Assembly: GCA_030669135.1 (NCBI GenBank)
Contig: DAOVEE010000067.1
Span: forward strand, 1-9,162
Length of the DNA: 9,162 bases
From: Candidatus Bathyarchaeota archaeon
Lineage (GTDB): Archaea; Thermoproteota; Bathyarchaeia; TCS64
Direction of reading: 5' to 3'
The notes under the pieces are model-generated. The model made no database searches. It saw only the letters and a list, made by a program, of their open reading frames with translations, and had not been told where the DNA came from. The translations under genes and the position numbers were made by a program. This document shows, piece after piece, positions 5,792 through 9,162 of the stretch; the first letter of the stretch is position 1; each line of letters begins with the position of its first letter.

Positions 5792-6175
5792 ATGCAAAAC
5801 CCAGAAGCTAAGGGAGCCATCACCTTCTTCTACTACAAGGACCTCGCCAAGGCGGCGGAGTTCTACGGGAAGGTGATGGGGTTCAAACTAGTCCAAGACC
5901 AGAAGTGGGCGAAGATCTACAGGATCAACGGGGACGCTTACATGGGGTGCGTCGACGGCAGCATAGGCTACCACAAGCCCAGCGACAAGAAGCCAGTGAT
6001 GCTCACAGTAGTCGTCGACGACCCAGACGCATGGTATAGGCACTTCAAGAAGCACAAGATGGAGACCATCAACGAGCCCCACGACGACGAGGAGCTGAAC
6101 CTACGCATATTCCTTCTGAGAGACCCTGAGGGCTACGTCATAGAGATGCAGAAATTCTACGAAACGTTTCCATAG
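5792..6175 (+). CDS. VOC superfamily (glyoxalase/bleomycin-resistance fold) protein
   Basis: The 127 residues form one vicinal-oxygen-chelate domain made of two beta-alpha-beta-beta-beta modules. The first module is ITFFYYKDLAKAAEFYGKVMGF (start I9, family signature of strand then KDL-AAEFY-G helix). The second begins near VMLTVVVDDPDAWYRHF and ends with the classic R-D-P-E-G-Y-V-I-E-M strand. E118 in YVIEMQKF occupies a canonical metal-ligand position. The first-strand ligand position, a His in glyoxalase I, appears to be an uncharged residue (T/F) here, and no His is evident on the third-module ligand strand. The protein may therefore bind a substrate or drug without the usual metal chemistry, or use a different ligand set. 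The ATG directly follows the promoter, with no ribosome-binding site. The gene is monocistronic, ending before a T5 run, so context gives no substrate. Confidence 0.85.
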   Translation: MQNPEAKGAITFFYYKDLAKAAEFYGKVMGFKLVQDQKWAKIYRINGDAYMGCVDGSIGYHKPSDKKPVMLTVVVDDPDAWYRHFKKHKMETINEPHDDEELNLRIFLLRDPEGYVIEMQKFYETFP

Positions 6176-6193
6176 ACAAGTATGATCACACCA

Positions 6194-6198
6194 TTTTT
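6194..6198 (+). terminator. Short T-run after the VOC gene
   Basis: CCATTTTTAG lies about 20 nt after the VOC stop codon and is the only plus-strand T-run before the next promoter. An archaeal T-tract terminator is likely but unproven, and the run is short. Confidence 0.35.
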
Positions 6199-6217
6199 AG
6201 CGCTAACAACCGGATAG

Positions 6218-6226
6218 TTTATAAAT
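6218..6226 (+). promoter_or_regulatory. Consensus TATA box upstream of the M24 operon (distal)
   Basis: TTTATAAAT is the best match to the archaeal TATA consensus in the window. It predicts a start near 6245-6250, about 70 nt before the first M24 gene, so the mRNA would have a leader. A second possible box lies closer to the gene (6274-6280). The 143-nt gap may thus hold two alternative promoters. Confidence 0.55.
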
Positions 6227-6273
6227 GAAGCATGGATGGAATCGAAAACCGCTTATACTGGATGAAAGTCACC

Positions 6274-6312
6274 TTTTTTAGTCAATAAGAGGATTCTAAA
6301 CGCCGTTTGGAG
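6274..6312 (+). promoter_or_regulatory. Proximal TATA-like box (6274-6280) and GGAG ribosome-binding site (6309-6312)
   Basis: TTTTTTA at 6274-6280 would place the transcription start near 6303-6306. GGAG at 6309-6312 is 6 nt from the ATG at 6319 and 9 nt from the ATG at 6322. This decides against the more upstream TTG at 6307, because the TTG overlaps the GGAG itself and has no site of its own at proper spacing. The T6 run could alternatively be a terminator for a short transcript from the distal promoter. Confidence 0.5.
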
Positions 6313-6318
6313 TATCCG

Positions 6319-7479
6319 ATGATGGATCAACTTGAACAGAAGATCAAGACCGAGTTAGAGGGATGTGAATGTGACGCAGTCTTGGCGTTCGGGGTGGACA
6401 ACTTTAACTACCTGACACGCACCGTCCTACCCTTCGCTGAGCATTATCCAACACGTAGAGCGGTGGCCGTGCTCCCGAAGGAAGCGGCCTCGGTGGTCAT
6501 CTGCCCATACGACTGGTCCCAGGCGATAAAGGACCAGGGATGGAAGGGAGAGATCGTTGCCTACGACGAAAACGAGGCCGTCGGCATAGAAGCCATGGTG
6601 AAGAGCCTAGAGGAGCTGCTGGTCAGCCTCGGCCTAGACGAAAAAAGGCTGGGCCTCGACGGCTCACGGATCATGAAGGCACTGATAGACCAGCTGAACA
6701 TAAGGTTCCCTAGGGCCGAGTGGCAGCCCGTCGACCCGTTGCTCAGAGACATGAGGATAACGAAGACGCCAGGGGAGATCGGGTTCATTGAGAGGGCCTG
6801 CAAACAGGCAGACAGAGGCATAGTGTACGCCCTGATGCACCTGGAGGGAGCCGCGGAGAGCCCGGGGTACACCATCGCCGAGTTCACGGAGAGGATAAGG
6901 GTCCATGTCAACGAGAACGGGGCAAGCGGAGTCGGGTTGCTGAACACGGCGTTCGGCACCGACGGCCAGATGTATTACACGCCTCAGAGGGGCTGGGTGA
7001 AGAGCGGCGAACTCTTCAGGATGGACGTCAGCGCCCACTACATGGGTTACTGGGCGAACCTGGGCAGGATGGGAGTCACGGGTAAGCCCACGGCGGAGCA
7101 GGAGAAAGCCTATAGAGAGAACCTGAGGCTCAAGGCCGCGGCCCATGAGATGCTGAAGCCAGGCGTCGCCGCCAACGAGGTCTACGCCCACGTGGCTAGG
7201 GCCGCCGAGAAGCAGGCGATAGGCTTCTGGAAGGAAGCCAGCATTGGCCACGGCGTAGGCGCGAGCCACTACGAGCCGCCTTACCTGAATCTGAGCAGCA
7301 GCACGGAGCTGAAGCCAGGCATGGTAATCGCCCTCGACATCTACACCTACGGGCCGAGGCAGGAGCTTATCCACAAGAAGGATGTCTACGAGATAACCGA
7401 GGAGGGAAACAGGAAGCTGAGCTGGTACCGGAGCTGGGACGAGCTGTACGCCGTCACTGGCTTCAGGGCCACCCACTAG
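6319..7479 (+). CDS. M24-fold creatinase/Xaa-Pro peptidase-like hydrolase, altered metal site (paralogue A)
   Basis: The 386-residue protein has two parts: an N-terminal creatinase-type domain (about 1-130; CDAVLAFGVDNFNYLT near residues 18-33) and a C-terminal pita-bread M24 domain joined by RITKTPGEIGFIERA. The five ligand positions of P. furiosus prolidase (D209, D220, H284, E313, E327) match here by identical spacing to D236, N247, H311, D340 and K354. Only D236 and H311 are conserved, with D340 a conservative change. The usual catalytic His of the H-E-x-P motif is Y318 in HYEPP. A standard dinuclear-metal aminopeptidase or prolidase is therefore unlikely; a metal-free or mononuclear C-N hydrolase, as in creatinase or ectoine hydrolase, fits better. 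ATG 6319 is chosen from GGAG spacing and because MMDQLEQKI aligns with the start of the next gene's product. It heads an operon with its paralogue and a deacylase. No signal peptide, so cytosolic. Confidence 0.88.
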   Translation: MMDQLEQKIKTELEGCECDAVLAFGVDNFNYLTRTVLPFAEHYPTRRAVAVLPKEAASVVICPYDWSQAIKDQGWKGEIVAYDENEAVGIEAMVKSLEELLVSLGLDEKRLGLDGSRIMKALIDQLNIRFPRAEWQPVDPLLRDMRITKTPGEIGFIERACKQADRGIVYALMHLEGAAESPGYTIAEFTERIRVHVNENGASGVGLLNTAFGTDGQMYYTPQRGWVKSGELFRMDVSAHYMGYWANLGRMGVTGKPTAEQEKAYRENLRLKAAAHEMLKPGVAANEVYAHVARAAEKQAIGFWKEASIGHGVGASHYEPPYLNLSSSTELKPGMVIALDIYTYGPRQELIHKKDVYEITEEGNRKLSWYRSWDELYAVTGFRATH

Positions 7480-7485
7480 GAGGAG
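7478..7485 (+). promoter_or_regulatory. Strong Shine-Dalgarno overlapping the stop codon of paralogue A
   Basis: AGGAGGAG begins within the TAG stop codon (7477-7479) and its AGGAGG core ends 8 nt before the ATG at 7492. It is the strongest ribosome-binding site in the window. Its overlap with the upstream stop implies coupled translation of the two M24 paralogues and near-equal output. Confidence 0.8.
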
Positions 7486-7491
7486 AATGAG

Positions 7492-8661
7492 ATGAGAGAC
7501 GAGTTGAAGACAAAGATCGCGGAGAGCATCAAGGAGTCCCAGTACGACGCAGTCGTCGTGTTCGGGGCCGACAACGTCCAGTACGTGTCGGGCGCCTACC
7601 TCCACTTCCCCCCGACGTTCCCGGACAGGTACATGGCCGTCTTCTGGGCCAAGGGAGAGGAACCTGTGTGCATAGTGCCCCCCGAGTGGGAGAGCAGCTT
7701 CCTGCACATGGTCTGGGTGAGTAAAACCAGGACATACACCGAGAAACCGGGCAGCCCCACCGGCGTAGCCGAGGCCGTCGCGAACCTGGCGCGGAACACA
7801 ATGAGGAAGACGGGAAAGATAGGCGTGGACGCCGAGAGGACGCCCCTCAATCTATACAGGCGGCTCGAGGCGGCGTTTGAGGACTTCACCCTCGTGCCAT
7901 GCGACGGCTGGCTGCGCGAGTTAAGGGTAAAGAAGACCCCAAAGGAGCTGGGGCTGCTCGAGACGGTGGCTTCGATGACCGACCACGCCATAGCAGGCCA
8001 GGCTCACCACGTCCTAGTCAAGCAGGCGGCCACAGAGATGAGCAACACGGAGAACGTCAGGGTCCACGCCATAGAGAGAGGGCTAGACGAGGTGGGCCAC
8101 CACGCCGTCGCCCAAGTGACAACCGGCCCTAGCACAGGCAAGTTCTGGCCGGGCGCCCCCATGTACGGCATAGGATTCGACCGGGTCCCCCAGCACAGGG
8201 AGTTCATGAGGCTGGAGCTAGTCGCCACATTGAACGGCTACTGGAGCAACGGGGCGAGGATGCTCACCATGGGGGAGCCCACCGAGGAGCAGAAGGCTGC
8301 CTACCAGGGCCTCGTCGCCCTACGCGAGGTGGCCCTCCAACACATGAAGCCGGGAGCCAGATGCAAGGACATCTACACCGCGGTGAAGCAGGCCGCAGAC
8401 GAGAAGGGCATCCAGCTGGTACCCAATCTCGTCATCGGTGCAGGCGTGGGAGTCACCAACTGCGAGCCCCCGTACATCTCGGGGGCGGACGAGACCGAGC
8501 TGCAGCCGGGGATGGTTATTGTGCTGAACCCCGTGGTAGAGGCGCCGGGCGGTGAGCTGCTCATGGGCAAGGACACCGTGTTCATCACCGAGGAAGGCGC
8601 CGAGGTGGTGGGCTGGTTCAAGGACTGGCGCGAGCCCTTCATCTGCAACTACACGTACTAA
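7492..8661 (+). CDS. M24-fold creatinase-like protein with all canonical metal ligands replaced (paralogue B)
   Basis: The 389-residue protein is a diverged paralogue of the preceding one, with the same layout: creatinase-like N-terminal domain (YDAVVVFGADNVQYVS, about residues 18-33), linker LRVKKTPKELGLLE, then an M24 domain. Aligning by the invariant spacing of 11, 64, 29 and 14 residues, the five prolidase metal positions are E242, N253, A317, N346 and K360. None matches the family residue, and GHGxG has become GAGVG. It should not bind the usual metal pair. Possibilities are a metal-independent enzyme like creatinase or ectoine hydrolase, or a pseudoenzyme partner of paralogue A. In creatinase-type dimers the N-terminal domain of one subunit borders the other's active site, so an A/B heterodimer is plausible (inferred). 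The gap from A is 12 nt with a strong ribosome-binding site. A T6 run follows, though the deacylase downstream may still be co-transcribed. Confidence 0.87.
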   Translation: MRDELKTKIAESIKESQYDAVVVFGADNVQYVSGAYLHFPPTFPDRYMAVFWAKGEEPVCIVPPEWESSFLHMVWVSKTRTYTEKPGSPTGVAEAVANLARNTMRKTGKIGVDAERTPLNLYRRLEAAFEDFTLVPCDGWLRELRVKKTPKELGLLETVASMTDHAIAGQAHHVLVKQAATEMSNTENVRVHAIERGLDEVGHHAVAQVTTGPSTGKFWPGAPMYGIGFDRVPQHREFMRLELVATLNGYWSNGARMLTMGEPTEEQKAAYQGLVALREVALQHMKPGARCKDIYTAVKQAADEKGIQLVPNLVIGAGVGVTNCEPPYISGADETELQPGMVIVLNPVVEAPGGELLMGKDTVFITEEGAEVVGWFKDWREPFICNYTY

Positions 8662-8667
8662 CCCAAA

Positions 8668-8673
8668 TTTTTT
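8668..8673 (+). terminator. T-run after paralogue B (possible terminator or TATA-like element)
   Basis: AAATTTTTTCT starts 4 nt after the TAA of paralogue B. As an archaeal T-tract it could end the M24 transcript. As an AT-rich box about 38 nt before the next ATG it could instead promote the deacylase gene with a leader of roughly 13 nt. The sequence does not decide between these roles. Confidence 0.4.
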
Positions 8674-8707
8674 CTAGCCCCCACCTCCTCCAAGATACAG
8701 AGTACAC

Positions 8708-9162
8708 ATGTCTTTTCACGTAGCAGACAACGAGGTCAAGCCCGGAGAGAAACACGCCGGATACCTGAGCGTAGGCTCGGCTTCGACCCACGAGGTGAGG
8801 ATGCCCTACATAGTCGTGAACGGCGCCAAGCCGGGGCCGGTCCTAACCGTGCTCAGCGGGGTCCACGCCGTGGAGTGCACCCCAGTGGAGGCCGTTCTGA
8901 GGCTCGCCAAGAGCGTCGAGCCGGCGGACATAAGCGGTATCCTAGTACTGGTGCCCGTGGTCAACACCGAGGGGTTCCACGCCCGGAAACCCTACAGCAA
9001 CCAGCTGGACCACCTGAACCTGAACAAGGTGTTCCCCGGAGACCCCGAGGGCTCCATGACGCGCCGCGTCGCCCACGCCGTCTTCGACAGCTTCGTAAGC
9101 AAGTCAGACTACTTGGTAGACTGCCACAGCGCGGACCTGGGCGAGGACGCAACCCATGGCAT
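8708..9162 (+). CDS. Aspartoacylase/succinylglutamate desuccinylase-type zinc deacylase (3' end outside window)
   Basis: An open frame from ATG 8708 runs off the window; 151 codons are visible of a family usually near 300-370 residues. The zinc-site pattern of the AstE/AspA group of M14 metallopeptidase-like deacylases is clear: G51-V-H53-A-V-E56 supplies the first His and Glu, N104-L-N-K-V-F-P-G111 is the family D/N-L-N-R-x-F-P-G motif, and D138-C-H140-S supplies the third ligand. These enzymes hydrolyse N-acyl amino-acid amides (N-acetylaspartate, N-succinylglutamate, N-acetyl-diaminobutyrate and similar). The usual GxHGDE is GVHAVE here, a small deviation outside the ligands. The start has no clear Shine-Dalgarno; it fits because KPGEKHAGYLSVG is the expected N-terminal strand region. 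Its position 46 nt after an M24 hydrolase resembles DoeA-DoeB/EutD-EutE gene pairs. Confidence 0.85.
   Translation, partial: MSFHVADNEVKPGEKHAGYLSVGSASTHEVRMPYIVVNGAKPGPVLTVLSGVHAVECTPVEAVLRLAKSVEPADISGILVLVPVVNTEGFHARKPYSNQLDHLNLNKVFPGDPEGSMTRRVAHAVFDSFVSKSDYLVDCHSADLGEDATHG

Noticed and set aside
5606..5797. 63-codon minus-strand open frame in the divergent intergenic region
   Set aside because: It spans the VOC promoter and start codon, has no ribosome-binding site or promoter of its own, and its product shows no recognisable protein pattern.
6225..6281. 18-codon mini open reading frame ATG...TAG in the M24 leader
   Set aside because: Its ATG overlaps the TATA box at 6218-6226, so a transcript from that promoter would not contain the start. 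No ribosome-binding site is present.
6307..6318. TTG at 6307 as the start of paralogue A
   Set aside because: The GGAG at 6309-6312 overlaps it and is properly spaced for ATG 6319 instead. The paralogue's N-terminus also aligns with the later start.
6317..6323. GATGATG resembling a C box of a C/D-box small RNA
   Set aside because: It is explained by the two adjacent start-region ATG codons of the M24 gene, and no D box at proper spacing completes a C/D RNA.
6664..7707. Long minus-strand open frame (347 codons) across the M24 genes
   Set aside because: It is a frame shadow of GC-rich coding DNA. Both M24 paralogues on the plus strand are clearly real, and the antisense product has no family signature.
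8681..8690. CCACCTCCTC, identical to the anti-Shine-Dalgarno tail of 16S rRNA (or a strong minus-strand ribosome-binding site)
   Set aside because: No rRNA-like sequence surrounds it, and no minus-strand start codon with an open frame lies at suitable spacing. Probably chance in a C-rich gap.
1..9162. CRISPR arrays, tRNA or rRNA genes, transposases, integrase or attachment sites
   Set aside because: I looked for regularly spaced repeats, cloverleaf-like segments and transposase or integrase motifs in all intergenic gaps and found none. The window is almost entirely protein-coding.

Overview
The window looks archaeal. Arginine is mostly AGG/AGA and isoleucine is often ATA. Intergenic gaps carry AT-rich TATA-like boxes about 25 nt before likely transcription starts. 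Some ATG codons sit exactly where transcription should begin (leaderless), while others have a GGAG/GGTGA Shine-Dalgarno. Transcripts seem to end on short T-runs. The coding DNA is GC-rich. A thermophilic or mesophilic member of the TACK archaea is plausible, but the lineage cannot be fixed from this window alone.

Left part (1-5119, plus strand). The 3' end of an orotate phosphoribosyltransferase gene (pyrE) is followed by a leaderless flavin disulfide reductase that resembles mycothione reductase. That reductase carries an in-frame tandem duplication of about 54 codons. Next comes a separate promoter and a tight three-gene run: a Bcp/PrxQ-type peroxiredoxin, a nitroreductase-family flavoprotein, and a 677-residue DUF255/YyaL (SPATA20-like) protein with a CHWC thioredoxin motif. 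Together these four genes look like a thiol/flavin redox-maintenance neighbourhood.

Middle (5120-6318). A small minus-strand gene of unknown function (129 aa) ends convergently against the DUF255 gene. It is divergent from a leaderless VOC/glyoxalase-fold gene across an AT-richer 267-bp gap that holds both promoters and a hairpin.

Right part (6319-9162, plus strand). Two tandem paralogues of the M24 (creatinase/prolidase-like) fold are followed by the first half of an aspartoacylase/succinylglutamate desuccinylase-type zinc deacylase, cut by the window edge. The metal-ligand positions of both M24 proteins can be aligned exactly by spacing. The first protein keeps two of the five canonical ligands unchanged and the second keeps none. 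An M24 hydrolase next to an AstE/AspA-type deacylase recalls the DoeA-DoeB / EutD-EutE ectoine-degradation pair. This part is the best candidate for an undescribed catabolic system. The strongest sequence oddity elsewhere is the duplication inside the disulfide reductase.
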